Shown here: positions 10,586 to 21,559 of the stretch, in pieces | Numbering within the stretch: the first letter of the stretch is position 1 | Layout: every line of letters starts with the position of its first letter | Origin: Welwitschia mirabilis | Taxonomy: Eukaryota > Gnetophyta > Gnetopsida > Welwitschiales | Length of the DNA: 64,000 nt | Assembly: GCA_051453625.1 (NCBI GenBank) | Contig: JBOZIK010000001.1 | Location: 160,894,890 to 160,958,889 of the forward strand | Reading direction: 5' to 3' | The notes under the pieces: generated by a model | Database searches by the model: none | Told to the model about the DNA's origin: nothing | What the model saw: the letters and a program-made list of their open reading frames with translations, nothing else | Translations under genes and position numbers: made by a program

Positions 10586-11420
10586 ATGATCTTAATAACA
10601 ATAACATTTCTCCATCTCTCCCATTTGAATATGCATGTAATTCTTAGACCGACCTTCCTTTCCTTAATTTTTCATGAAGCTCATAATTTTGAAAAGTATA
10701 TTCCAACTATTTCTCACTCTCTTCCTTTTAAAAATTCATGTGATACTCAAAGTAACATCCTTTCCTTTTCTACTAAGTCCACTTTACCTTGTGTTTGTAA
10801 TGATTATTCTTTTCAAAAGTTTGACTTTAAATGTCTTGGAATTTTAAATTGGGATAAGCCTTATCTTCTTGATTCAAACTCATGCTTAGAATTAAATGTT
10901 AAATAGCTTCTTAAGTATGTTAAACCAATCTTAATCACTCAAGCTAGGAATTTTCTTACAAAGCCTTAGATCCCAAATAATACCCTTAATGTCTCCCATG
11001 TTTAATATCAAGCTTTGAATGAAATATATGTTTCAACTCTTTTATATCATGAGTTTGATAAGAGATTGTTTGTCCATGAGTTGTATAAATTTTTTATCTC
11101 TTATATTATTATTAAATCTTATAAAGACAAAATGTCATGTAGTCATGCTAATTGGAAAAAGCCTTATTTTCTTATTGAAAATCCATATCTTGAGTTGAAT
11201 GATATAAAGCTTCTTAATTTTACTAGACATTCTAAAGAGCCATCAAAATCTTCTTAGATACCTTCTTTAAGGACCTCCTTGCATGCATTTTATAATAACA
11301 CTCATGCTCTATGATGTTTTAATAAGAGATTATTTGTCAATGACATTTATCACTTTTTTATCTCTTATTTTAATTTTGAAATTTATGTTATCAAATTTTT
11401 ATCAATTTATTCTCTCTTCC
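10586..11420 (+). pseudogene. Unknown ORF with two NWxKPYxL modules, first body
   Basis: Three plus-strand frames (10586-10906, 11015-11257 and on to about 11420) together encode two related modules. Module 1 (about 10847-11105) has NWDKPYLLDSNSCLELN and ends FDKRLFVHELYKFFISY. Module 2 (about 11149-11375) has NWKKPYFLIENPYLELN and ends FNKRLFVNDIYHFFISY. The shared pattern is NWxKPYxLxxNxxLELN, then about 60 residues, then FxKRLFxxxxYxFFISY. The second body keeps the same arrangement at 15260-15857. It is not RT, RNase H or an integrase core, and I do not recognise the family. It lies where pol would be expected, directly before the integrase tail, and is broken by stops. Confidence 0.5.
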
Positions 11421-11689
11421 TCTAATTAATTTTACTAAAAAACAATTGTATACATTTTATTATTTATCAATTGGTAAATATTTAGTTTGATCCTTATTTT
11501 TCTAAAAGAATATAGTATCCTAAGATCATAGCATTAGAACAATCTTTCTTTTTCTTTTTTTTTTTAATAAAAGTGTTGAGTAGATTTTAGAATTTGAATA
11601 AAATTTATTTTTAGTTGCTTTGATATTTCCCTTTTGCTCTTATGTTTTTATGATTTTGACTTTGCTTTTTATTTTAAGTAATAAATTAA

Positions 11690-11812
11690 TCTCAAAATGG
11701 TTAAGTCCTTATTATTAAGAAAGTACATTCTAATGGCTCTATTGATATTTTTGGCTTAACCACTAAATAAATTGAGAAAGTTAATGGTCAAGGTTAAAAA
11801 TATATAAGCAAC
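11690..11812 (+). pseudogene. Integrase C-terminal GPF/Y-like tail, first body
   Basis: The frame reads about KMVKSLLLRKYILMALLIF, a mutated match to the second-body copy KWLGPYLIKKVHSN..SIEIFN. In Ty3/gypsy integrases the end of the protein reads KWxGPFxIxxVxxxGAVEI..KVNGQRLKxY. Only this last module of integrase survives in the element. Confidence 0.5.
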
Positions 11813-11932
11813 CTTTTGACGTAAACATAATAGAAGCACTAGCACTTAAGGTTTTCCTCAGTGAGAGGGACTTCTTTCCTACCTTTTTTTTAAATTTCTC
11901 TTAGCTTTTTCCTTTGGAGGCCATTATGACAT

Positions 11933-12032
11933 NNNNNNNNNNNNNNNNNNNNNNNNNNNNNNNNNNNNNNNNNNNNNNNNNNNNNNNNNNNNNNNNNNNN
12001 NNNNNNNNNNNNNNNNNNNNNNNNNNNNNNNN
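11933..12032. other. Assembly gap (100 N), probably larger than shown
   Basis: Sequence breaks off at TTGGAGGCCATTATGACAT, which in the second body (about 16350) is followed by some 1.5 kb of 3' noncoding DNA and then an LTR. It resumes in the second half of an LTR. The missing DNA is therefore likely about 2.2 kb. Confidence 0.8.
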
Positions 12033-12535
12033 TGATGAAAATCTTCTTTTATTTTTATTCATATTTATATGCATATCCCTTACGGTTTATGTTGCTTTTG
12101 ATTCCATGATAGCTTCATCTATGATATATATCATAAGAATAACCTTTGTTAAGGTTGAAATCATTAGTTTAGGATCTTACATTGCATTTTATATTTCATA
12201 GACTACATTATTGCATGTTTTTATATTTTTTTTAATATACTTGATATCTTGGATTGGTTTTAGTTAGTAACCGTTTCCTTGATTGATCTAGGTTATGGAG
12301 GATCGATCTNNNNNNNNNNTCAATGACAGAGATTTGGTAGTCAGATAGATATTGCATTTAAGATAGTATGCATTTATCCTTACATTATGTGTTAACTTTT
12401 CTTGCATTGTTGATTTTTATTTTTGAATCTTCAGATCCACTCCCATCTATATTAATGTTTCGTGTTTGTGCATATATTTTTGATTAATAGGATTTAACTA
12501 AGAATGTAACATTTGTATAAATACACACTACAACA
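12033..12535 (+). mobile_element. Middle LTR of element 1 (3' part only)
   Basis: It matches the R-U5 part of the flanking LTRs (CCTTACGGTTTATGTTG, then ATACACACTACAACA at the end) and is followed at 12536 by a primer-site relic. The 5' part is hidden by the gap, and a 10-N gap lies at 12310-12319. Confidence 0.75.
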
Positions 12536-13400
12536 TCTTGGCCTTATTGTTAAGGAAGGCTACAAGGAGTTCAAGGATTTTCATTACCCAGATAAGTACT
12601 TTGGATTTTGGTTCAAGTATTTGTTTATGATAGTGTTATATTTTTACTATAAATATTGTAATTTTTATTTTCTTTTTTTAACATTTTTTAATTTTTTGGT
12701 CCACATTTTTTTGAGCTTATTGTCCTGTTAATCATATTGACAACATAAGCAAATGATAATCTAGGGTTAGGATTTTCTATGTTTTTGGTTTTATTTTTAG
12801 TTTTCTATTATGTATTAAGTCGATATCATTTCCTTTATCATCTGGATGGCATTGGAAGACAACTGATAGTGTATTTCTATTTTGGTTTTCAGTGATTCTA
12901 TTTTCTGTTTTCTTTGTTTTTTATTTTCTTGTTTTCTAGGATATTATCCAAATAATGACCAATATGATGAATAGGTAGACATTTTATTAAGCATCCAAGG
13001 ACATGATAAAATCTAGTAAAAAGCTAAAACATTTAAGTAAATGAAGCTTAATCAAAAAAATAGCAAAAAAATCTTACTTGACAATAAATAAAATATAGGT
13101 ATGAATACCCCAAATACATAATTTTTAGATTTAAAGAATTTTTTTCTACTTTTATGATTTTTAAAACAAATATTTTAAATAGAAGTAGTAAAAATAATAG
13201 AATAGAGAAAAATATTTTTATCCTCTTATTATTAATGAGTGGCATTATTTAATATAAACATAATATAACCCTCTACTTCAAATGCAAATGTTACCGTAGA
13301 ATTGATAATTGCTAGAAGGAGATGTGAAAGATAAAAATCTTATAACTTATCTCCTAATGATGATCTATAACTTAAAACCATGAATTCTTCTTATTCATCC
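12536..13400 (+). other. Leader of the second body of element 1
   Basis: It begins with the tRNA-Asp-like primer-site relic and GGAAGGCTACAAGGAG, matching 8236 onward and 20886 onward. One dyad unit is at about 12836-12872. The rest is AT-rich with no ORF of note. Confidence 0.55.
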
Positions 13401-13979
13401 TTTGCATCCACTACTACGAGAAATATTGGCTGAAATGAGAGCTAAAGAAAGAAGGAAAAAATATAAAAATTCTAAGAATAATGCAAATAAAACCCTTAGT
13501 AAAATATTTCAAGAATAATTTTGAAAAACTTCAAATGATGTTGAGACTAGAACCCTTTTCTCTTTTTAAAATTCTTATTTTTTTCCTCCTCCTTTTCAAA
13601 CTTTAAATGAAAATGACAATGATAATTTTTAATATTTTAGGGATTTCCCCTCATCTAATGAAACACCCCACAATCATTTTAGTGAATCTGAACCACCTTC
13701 CATGTGTTTATTTCTCATCCATTATCATAAAGAACAAGATCCATCTACCACAAGTTACTATAAAGAAAGAAATAACTTAGTAAGAGAAATTCTTAAGGAA
13801 ATAAAAATGAGACAAAAAAATAATAATAAGAACTTAGAAAATTTGATTGAAATGTTTCAATAAAATTTATTACAAATTCAACAATCTCAAGGTTTTTTAC
13901 CCAAAAAACCTATTCTACTACATCCCACATTGAGAATCATGAGGAGAAATTCAAAATAACAAGTAACAATAATTCTTAC

Positions 13980-14510
13980 TTCAATATAGAAAATGAAATT
14001 ATGGATCAATCTACAACATTAAACTTATTAGAAGATGAATAAAAAAAGAAACTTAGTAATGATTCAACTCCATTATTTGATAAAAAAGATTAAGATAATT
14101 ATTTCTTAGATGATGAGCTAGGTTATAATACCATTTAATTCTTGTTAAAAAATTAAGATGAAATAAAAGAATTAACTCATGAAAAATCTAAAGATTCTTT
14201 AATCCATGATAAACATAGTCATCATACTTCTCCTTCTAATGAATTTAATGAAATAAAAAATGATAACATGCAAAAAAATAATGAGGATGATGAGGAAGAA
14301 GATGATGATGATATTGAAATCTTAGATCATATCCATAGTTTTCACTTACTTTATGATGAGGATGAAAGAGTTCAACCTTTAAAAGAAGTTTNNNNNNNNN
14401 NTGAGATTAAAGGAGAATTTAAGTAATGAAATGAAACCAATGGAGAATTTACATTATAAGGGGAGTCGTCCACTTCTATCATCTAGATGATAGTTCCAAA
14501 TGATAGTCAG
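13980..14510 (+). pseudogene. Acidic ORF relic, second body
   Basis: Counterpart of 9700-10341, sharing NEFNEIKND/NESNELKNN and DDIEILDHI/DDIKILEYI segments and a run of Asp and Glu. It is interrupted by several stops and a 10-N gap at 14392-14401, and a dyad unit follows at 14461-14510. The nucleotide similarity to the first body shows these are two copies of one ORF. Confidence 0.45.
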
Positions 14511-14882
14511 TAATAGTAACTTAATAACTAAAAATAAGGATTATAGTATAGAATTAATAAAATTATTCAACTAATAAGAAGAAGAGTAAACTCAAGAAAT
14601 ATCAAAAAATCTTTCATTACATAATAAGAACTTTTCTTTTTATAATATTTTTAATGATCTTTTTGAGGAGTCCACCAACTTAAAAAATGGAAATAATTCT
14701 CAACAAAACAATAATTAATTTAATAAAGAAGAATAAGATATAGTCAATGATATTGATAAAATAATGACAGAGAGGGAGATATTATCAAAGACCATAAAGA
14801 GAGAATTCAACCAGGTAATGATGAAGTCAATAATGAGGAGGAGAGGAATGAAGAAGAATTAATTGAAAATAAAACAAAATTA

Positions 14883-15857
14883 ATGGAGAATAAACTAATA
14901 CCTTCTAATGAAATAAACCAACTTAAAGAGTTTACTCATGCTTCTCCATTATTTTCACTTGTACTTTCATGTGAAACCTCAAATAAAATCCCTCCTTCTA
15001 CTCCTGTTTTCACTTATCTTATGATCTTGACAATGATAATCTTTTTATCTCTCTTCCATTTGAACATTTAAGCAATTCTTCAAATCACATCCCTCTCCTT
15101 AAATTTAATGAAACACATCACCTTGAGGAGTCTACTCTAAAAATCTTTCAATATTTTTTCTTTAGAACTTCATGTGCTATAAAAAGTAACATCTTTTCCT
15201 CTTTTACAAAGTCAAATATACCTTATGCTTTTAATGATTACTCTTTTCAAAAACAAGACTTGGGATATCTTAAAACTCTAAATTGGATCAAACCTTATCT
15301 TTTTTATCTAAATTCATGCTTAGAATTAAAAATTAAGGATCTACTTAAGTATGTTAAAACTATGTTAATAACTCACCCTAAGAAGTTTTTTTTAAAGCCT
15401 TGGATCCCAAATTATACCATTAATATCTCCTATGTTCAATATCAAACTTTAAATGTAACTTATGTTTCAAATCCTTTATATCATGAGTTTGATAAGAGAT
15501 TGTTTTCCATGAGTTATATGAATTTTTATCCCTTATATTGCTACTAAATCTTGTGGAGATAAAATGTCATGTGATTATGCTAATTGGAGAAAGCCTCATT
15601 TCCTTATTGAAAATCCATATCTTGAATTGAATGATAGGAATATTCTTAATCATACTAGACATTCTAAAGATCCCTCAAAATCTTCTTGGATACTTTCTTT
15701 AAATACTTCCTTGCATGCATTATATGATTATATTTATGATTTACATCATTTCAATAAGAGACTATTCTCTAATAATATTTATCACTTTTTTATCTCTTAT
15801 TCAAAATCTAAAATTTATGCTATCAAAGATTTATCCTTTTATTGTTTTTACCTCTAA
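14883..15857 (+). pseudogene. Unknown ORF with two NWxKPYxL modules, second body
   Basis: Frames at 15260-15547 and 15564-15857 carry LNWIKPYLFYLNSCLELK, YHEFDKRLF, then ANWRKPHFLIENPYLELN and FNKRLFSNNIYHFFISY. Domain order and spacing match the first body. Module 2 here is open for almost 100 codons. Function unknown; the ORF precedes the integrase tail at 16115. Confidence 0.5.
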
Positions 15858-16114
15858 TTGATTTTATTGAAAACTAATTGTATATCTTTTATGTTTTATC
15901 AATTGCTAAATATTTGGTTTGGTCCTTATTTTTCTGAGAGTGTGCAATATCCTAGGATCATAGCCTTAGGAATAAATATTTCTTTTTCTTTCTTTTCAAT
16001 AAAAATGTTGAATAGATTTTAGGATTTGAATAAATTTTTTTTTTACTTTACATTGATGTTTCCTTTTTGATCTTATGTTTTTATGATTTTAACTTTGGTT
16101 TTTATTTTAAGCAA

Positions 16115-16255
16115 TAAATTAATTTTAAAATGGTTAGGTCCTTATCTTATTAAGAAAGTACATTCTAATAACTCTATTGAGATTTTTAACTTAGCTACTA
16201 AAGAAATTTAGAAAGTTAATAGATAACAATTGAAAATATATGAGCAACCTTCTCA
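16115..16255 (+). pseudogene. Integrase C-terminal GPF/Y tail, second body
   Basis: Translation gives LKWLGPYLIKKVHSNNSIEI, then KEI*KVN..QLKIYEQ, a clear match to the end of Ty3/gypsy integrase. The GPY core is intact. No DDE core lies upstream in this element. Confidence 0.65.
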
Positions 16256-16714
16256 GATAAACATGATAGAAGCACTAGCTTTAGAGGTTCCTCTTGATGA
16301 GAAGAGATTCTTCCCTATCACTGTTTAAATTTTCTCTTAGATTATTTCTTTGGAGGCCATTATAATGTCACTTGATCATCTTTCAAACATAACTTATGTA
16401 TTTATTTTATTTCCATGACTAGTTTTTGTACTTGGGCATTTTATAGTGGTAAGATTAGATTCATTTAATCTTAAGACATTCACACGTTCATGAACTTTGT
16501 TTTGAAGGAAGATGCTTTATTTATTATGTTTTCTCAATGATGAAAAATCTTGGATTATTTAAGGATGTTCTTTTTCATATTTTATCTTATTACTTTACCT
16601 TCGTCTTTTGAAGTGTTTGATTATGTAGAATGTTTCGTGCGTTTAAAAAAAAAAAAAAAAGGAGAAATAAGGCCATGATGTTTTATTTAAAATAGCTCAA
16701 AAACATGGTTACCA

Positions 16715-16930
16715 TAATGTCCTACTATAAGTACATCGAGACAAATTTTCTCAAGAAAGGCCTTTGGTAGTGTAATATGGTAGCTGTGGGAACTCCACTA
16801 GAAGGTTAGTTGGCCATGCTTCATAGGTCCTTACTTCTTTCATTATGGTTGCATTTCCCTCATCATAGATAATAAAAATAATAAAAACTTTGAGGCTACG
16901 AGATCAGTGGCGCTCCTGGTGTCATCAGAG
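16715..16930 (+). other. Conserved 3' noncoding block, copy 1
   Basis: Between the integrase tail and the polypurine tract is ATGGTAGCTGTGGGAACTCC, then a purine-rich word, TTGGCCATG and GGTCCTTACTTCT. The same series occurs at 25050-25270, 32900-33050 and on the minus strand at 56420-56720. No ORF is conserved through it, so it is probably a noncoding family feature. Confidence 0.6.
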
Positions 16931-17899
16931 GCATTGCTCATTTCCTAGACTTTTAGTCTTTCCACATGATTATTTCATTTCTCAGGATTCAAGTGTTTAT
17001 TTTGAGATGTAAGTAAGTGTGTTCATTTTTGAGTAACTCTTTAATCTTATTAGTCATTATTTAAAGCATTCAATTTTTAGCATTGTCATAACCACTTCCT
17101 TATCAAATGGAATTTTATAGATTTATACATTTAGTCATGCATTTTACATCAAGTGATGTTATGATTTCTTATATGGGAGTTTGCTAGGTTAAAATTTAGG
17201 GTGGATTGGTTATCTTCTTTATGTTTCTTATGTCCATTCTTTTTGTTTTCTTTCATTGTTTAGTCAGATATTTCAAAGTCATTTTTGTATTTTTTATCAT
17301 GTTAGGAACTTACATTTAATAATTTTTTAATTTTCAATAAAGAACTATTTTATTGTTTAGATGAGTTTATTTGCAAATTTTATGATGTCCCTTTTTTAAT
17401 CTTTTGGAGTTCTAAACATTGTTCTTAATTGTTTCTATAAAGGTACATTTGTTGAACATTCATGAATCTACTTCATCCTAATTAGCACATTCTTATAGTT
17501 GTCAGAATTTTTCTTAAATTTTTATTTTTTAAATCTAACATTTCTCACTAAACTCTACACTTAATTTGTCAATTGTCAAAATTCAAAAAAAACACCCATC
17601 ATCCATCTTTTCATTTGAATAACTGATTGTCATCTAATTTCTTTGCTTCATTAGCCAATATGAGTGTATTGTTTTTCTTGGGGGAGGAAAGGACTCATTT
17701 TCGTAATTTTTTAGATTATTTTAGAGCTTTCATGAGAAATAATTTTCACTTCATACACATGATGCATTATATGTTATTTTTGCTATGTGATATGTTTAAG
17801 ATTATCTATGAGCCTATTTTATAGTTTCCAAATTCATTTTTTTCAAGACAATTTGGATCGCAATTATAGTTGTTCACTTATTTTTGTGAAGGACTAGTA

Positions 17900-17918
17900 A
17901 AGGCTAAGTGGAGGGCTA
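17900..17918 (+). other. Polypurine tract of element 1
   Basis: AAGGCTAAGTGGAGGGCTA directly precedes the 3' LTR. The same tract precedes the element 2 3' LTR at 26208-26227, and a variant precedes that of element 3 at 33999-34022. It would prime plus-strand DNA synthesis. Confidence 0.75.
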
Positions 17919-19139
17919 TGATGAACTGCTAGATTGTATGTATTTGATGGGGTGTTATGAGCTATTTTGCAGGATATTTATATAGGTTTAGATGAAATTC
18001 TGAGGATTATGGAGAGTTAATGGATGATCACAGAAATACACAATTCTTTACATATTCACATGCATTTTAGGTACTTTCTGATGCTTAGTATTTTAGATGA
18101 AGATCAATGATGCTAGAGCTAAATTATATAAATTTAGAAAGATAAGAAGAACCGTTGTCCCCACTATCATCCCCATAACAGAGAGGACAACAGCCTTGCA
18201 CATGCCAAATAGGATGCTGACGTGGACTAGAGGTAGAATCAATGGAGGACTATTTTGTAGGAGTGTTATTCCCCATGTCATCCCATGACATGAAAAATGA
18301 CAAATCATAATGCATGTATGATTGTCTCCTTGGTCATCCCCATGACAGTTAAGACAACACCTGAAATGGCCAACCGACTTTCATCTATTTCTTTCTTGGA
18401 TTGGAGTGCATTTTTTAGTGCATTTTGAGTGACAGTTTCTCCTTTTGTGTTGTATAAATAAACGTCCTTCTCCTGACCTTCCTATCCATCTTAGATGCAC
18501 TAGACATTCTCGTAATAGGAGATCAAAGAATGGAGATCCATCTTGTGAGTTACAGAAAGACATTTCCTTGGTGTTGGGCTGTGCATTCTCCATTGAGATG
18601 CGACTGTTTTATAACTAACATGTTGGTTAAATTTTTAATATAAAACTCTGTTTCACTTTTGTGCATCTATACTATTGATATCTCTTATGGTTTATATTGT
18701 TCTTGATTCAGTGATAGTATCATTAATGTTATAGGTCTTAAGGGCAACCTTTGTTAAGATTTATGAAAATCATTTTGCATTATATCTATTCAACTTACTT
18801 AATAGCCCAAGTTAGTCTTAGTTAATGGTAGTCTCATTAGCTGATTTAGATTATACATGATCAATGTTCTTGATAAGCCAATTTAGTAATAGGATAGGTG
18901 TTAATCTAAGATAAATTGCATTTGCATTACATTGCATATTCATTTTCCTACATTATTCCTAAGTTTTGGATACATTTTCCTTAAAAATCAATTCTCATTC
19001 TTCTCTTACATACTTCTAATAGATTTATGACATTTGATTCACTCCCATTTATCCTAAAGTGTCATATTTTGTAATATATCTATTTTGATTAACAAGGTTC
19101 AGTGAGACATAAGGGATTGTAAGAATACATACCACAACA
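17919..19139 (+). mobile_element. 3' LTR of element 1
   Basis: Starts TGATGAACTGCT and ends ACCACAACA, with ATGGT following. It matches the 5' LTR along its whole length, with dyad units at about 18154-18200, 18268-18305 and 18330-18362 and a TATA box at 18453. Confidence 0.85.
18150..18362 (+). repeat. Three dyad units in the 3' LTR of element 1
   Basis: The clearest is TGTCATCCCATGACATG, a 6-bp perfect stem around CCC. The flanking halves GTTGTCC/GGACAAC and GTCATCC/AAGACAAC show related changes in both arms. Confidence 0.65.
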
Positions 19140-19144
19140 ATGGT
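19140..19144 (+). repeat. Target-site duplication ATGGT, right copy
   Basis: Exact match to 6997-7001, immediately after the LTR terminus. Confidence 0.85.
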
Positions 19145-19719
19145 AATGGATATTTAAGAAATCAACTAAAAATTTTTCCCATCATATATTACAATGCAGT
19201 CCTAAGATTTGATAGGGACATAATTGATCAAATGGATATATAATAATATCATTTACCTTCTAATGAAGTTAACCAAGATCATAATATGAAGGTGCTAGTG
19301 CTTCACATGCAAGCATATACATGTCCTGTTATAAGGATAGTCATACACATTTTGTGGAATGGTTTTCTAGTTCACCTCCTCCTACGTAGACTATAAAATG
19401 ATTGTTTCATCTCTCAAAGATATCAAACATGCTTAAATTCTAATTTTAGTTGTAAATGTTCTTTATAGTTTGTATAAATTCACGCTGAGCTTAGAAGTTT
19501 AGTCATTTTGAGGATCCATAGGGATATTAGACCATATGATGGAATAGAATAAGCATCTTAATCCCTACAATTATGCCTTATATCTAGCATATGGGTTATG
19601 AATCCTTAGAATTAGCATTTTTCTAAATGGCGAGGTATTAAAAAAATACCAAAGTAGATACAAGATCATTCAATTCAATATCAAAAATCATAGAGATGGC
19701 CCAATCTAATACCTGAAAC
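19145..19719. other. Spacer between elements 1 and 2, no gene recognised
   Basis: About 575 bp with no ORF or TE domain. It ends in the 90-bp segment duplicated beyond element 2. Confidence 0.5.
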
Positions 19720-19809
19720 CATTACAATAGCTTATAATAATGTTACAAAAGGGACCAAGTTATAACAATGTTACAAAAGGAACTAAGATATATTTATATT
19801 AACATTATT
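19720..19809 (+). repeat. 90-bp flank segment, left copy
   Basis: CATTACAATAGCTTATAATA and onward, containing two imperfect copies of AATGTTACAAAAGGGACCAA. It ends where the LTR of element 2 starts. The same 90 bp, with a handful of substitutions, occurs at 27003-27092 on the other side of the element. Confidence 0.8.
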
Positions 19810-20885
19810 GTTGGACTGTCAACTTATGGTTATTTAATGGAGTTTTATAAGCTTTTTTGCAGGACATTTGCATAGGTTTAGGTGTAATTCTAAAGATTTC
19901 AGAGATTCAATAGAAGATCTCGGAAATCTGCAATCTTAGTGATCTTTGAGGCATTCAAGGCATATTCTGATACATAGAGCTTTAGAGGAAGACTTCCAAT
20001 AAAAATGCTAGTTTCTCCTCAATAAAATGATTAAAGAAGACCATCATCCGCTTTGTCATCCCTACGACAAGTAGGACGACGACAGTTGACATGAATTGTT
20101 GAGTCATCTGCTGAGTCACCTGCTGAGTAAATTTTTGTAATGAGCTGTCATCTCCATTATCATTCGGATGACCATTAGGATAACACTGATATTGTAACCA
20201 TCTTTGACAGCCAACCCTTGACCGTTTTATTTGTTTCTTTTATGTATAAGAGCACATTTTTGGAGTACCTTCTATTTGTTGTTTTTTACTACATTTTGTT
20301 ATAAATAAGTCCTCCTTTGATTCTTCTCTTCATCTTTGTTGCATTGGAAATTCTTGTGATAGGAGATCGAAGGACAGAAGATCCATCTTGAGAGTTCTAG
20401 AAAGACATTCCCTTGGTGGAGGGATGTGTATCCTTAATTAAGGCCTGACTGTTTTATAACCCAAATGTTGTTACTTTTCTTAGTATAAACTCTGTTTTCT
20501 TTATTGCATATTAGTTTATTAGATGCCCTTATGGTTTATGTTGCTTTTGATCTGGTGAAAATTTCTTAGGTGATATAGATCATCAAGGGCAACCTTTATT
20601 AAGGCTGAGGAAAGTAGTTTAGTTTTTATATTATATTGCATTTAAATTAGGCTGCATTTGCATTTTCATTGCATCTTTTATTTCCTGCATTATTCTTTAT
20701 TTTTGGTTCTCATATTCTTTGTTAAAAGCAATCCAAGTCTCATCTCATAGCCTTTAATAAGAATACAACATTCAAGTTAACTCCCACTCATACTAGTGTG
20801 TTATATTATGTGAGAAACTTATTTTATTTTATGAATGACAGAATCCTTTTGAGTATAATTGCTTGCATAAATATACACCGCAATA
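19809..20885 (+). mobile_element. 5' LTR of element 2
   Basis: Starts TGTTGGACTG. The end (CACCGCAATA) is inferred by alignment to the ACAACA end of element 1. It holds dyad units at about 20037-20083 and 20146-20185, a TATA box at 20300 and the GGAGATC..GATCCATCTTG R-U5 block. Confidence 0.75.
20037..20190 (+). repeat. Two dyad units in the 5' LTR of element 2
   Basis: TTTGTCATCCCTACGACA followed by AGGACGACGACA, then CTGTCATCTCC..GGATGACC..AGGATAACA. Same layout as in element 1 U3. Confidence 0.65.
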
Positions 20886-21057
20886 AATTGATGTTGTTGC
20901 TAGGGAAGGCTACTGAGGAGTATCAGGGTTATCATCATTAGGGTAAGTATATTAAATTTTTTTTTAGTTATTTATTCATAGCAACATTATATTTTATTAG
21001 GAACCATAGGATTTTGTTTTCTATTTTTAGTTTCAGTTTCAGTTTTCTATAGGAAAC

Positions 21058-21310
21058 TAGCCATCGTCCCCTTTATTGTCCCCATGACAGATAGGATGAT
21101 AGTCTGCAATTTTAATTTTTATTTCCAGTTTTTATGTTAAGATTTTAGTTAATAAAATCACTCTCTGTCATCTCCTTTATCGTTTGGACGACTAGGAGGA
21201 TGACAGGCAACACTTCTTTTTAGTTTTCAGCTTTTTGCTCTGTTTCTGTTTTCTACTTTCTCTATTAGTCATTCCTTCTGTCGTTTCCACGATAGATAGG
21301 ACAAAAGTAC
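21058..21310 (+). repeat. Three dyad units in the element 2 leader
   Basis: Units at about 21060-21105 (TTGTCCCCATGACAG then AGGATGATAG), 21164-21212 and 21270-21305. They occupy the same leader position as 8405-8676 in element 1. Confidence 0.65.
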
Positions 21311-21559
21311 TATTTTTGATTTATTTTTTATTATTTTCTATTTGCAGGATACTGTGATGTGTCAACACAGAAAAGAGATATCAAAGATAAAGGCTACTGA
21401 TAGAGAAAAATATTAGAGAAGGATAGGTGGACATCAAAAAAGAATCAGAAAAACAGTCTCTAAGTGCATACAATCCTCCTTATTAGTTTATTTTTTCTGA
21501 ATCAAACCCTTTAAAGAAGGAGAAAACCAATTTAAAATATCGAGTTCCACCCAAAAACA

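Larger units (their letters stand above)
7002..19139 (+). mobile_element. Athila-like non-autonomous LTR retrotransposon with three LTR copies (element 1)
   Basis: Outer LTRs (7002-8235 and 17919-19139) share TGATG..ACAACA ends and an exact ATGGT target duplication, so they delimit one insertion. By eye the LTRs look roughly four-fifths identical, so it is old. A third, partial LTR (12033-12535) followed by its own primer site lies in the middle, giving LTR-body-LTR-body-LTR. Each body has a leader, an acidic ORF relic, an ORF with two NWxKPYxL modules and the C-terminal tail of integrase, but no recognisable RT or RNase H. The 100-N gap (11933-12032) falls where the first body should end and the middle LTR begin, so the true length is probably about 2 kb greater. 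Lineage is inferred from the tRNA-Asp-like primer site and from gag, RT and LTR similarity to elements 2 and 3. Confidence 0.85.
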
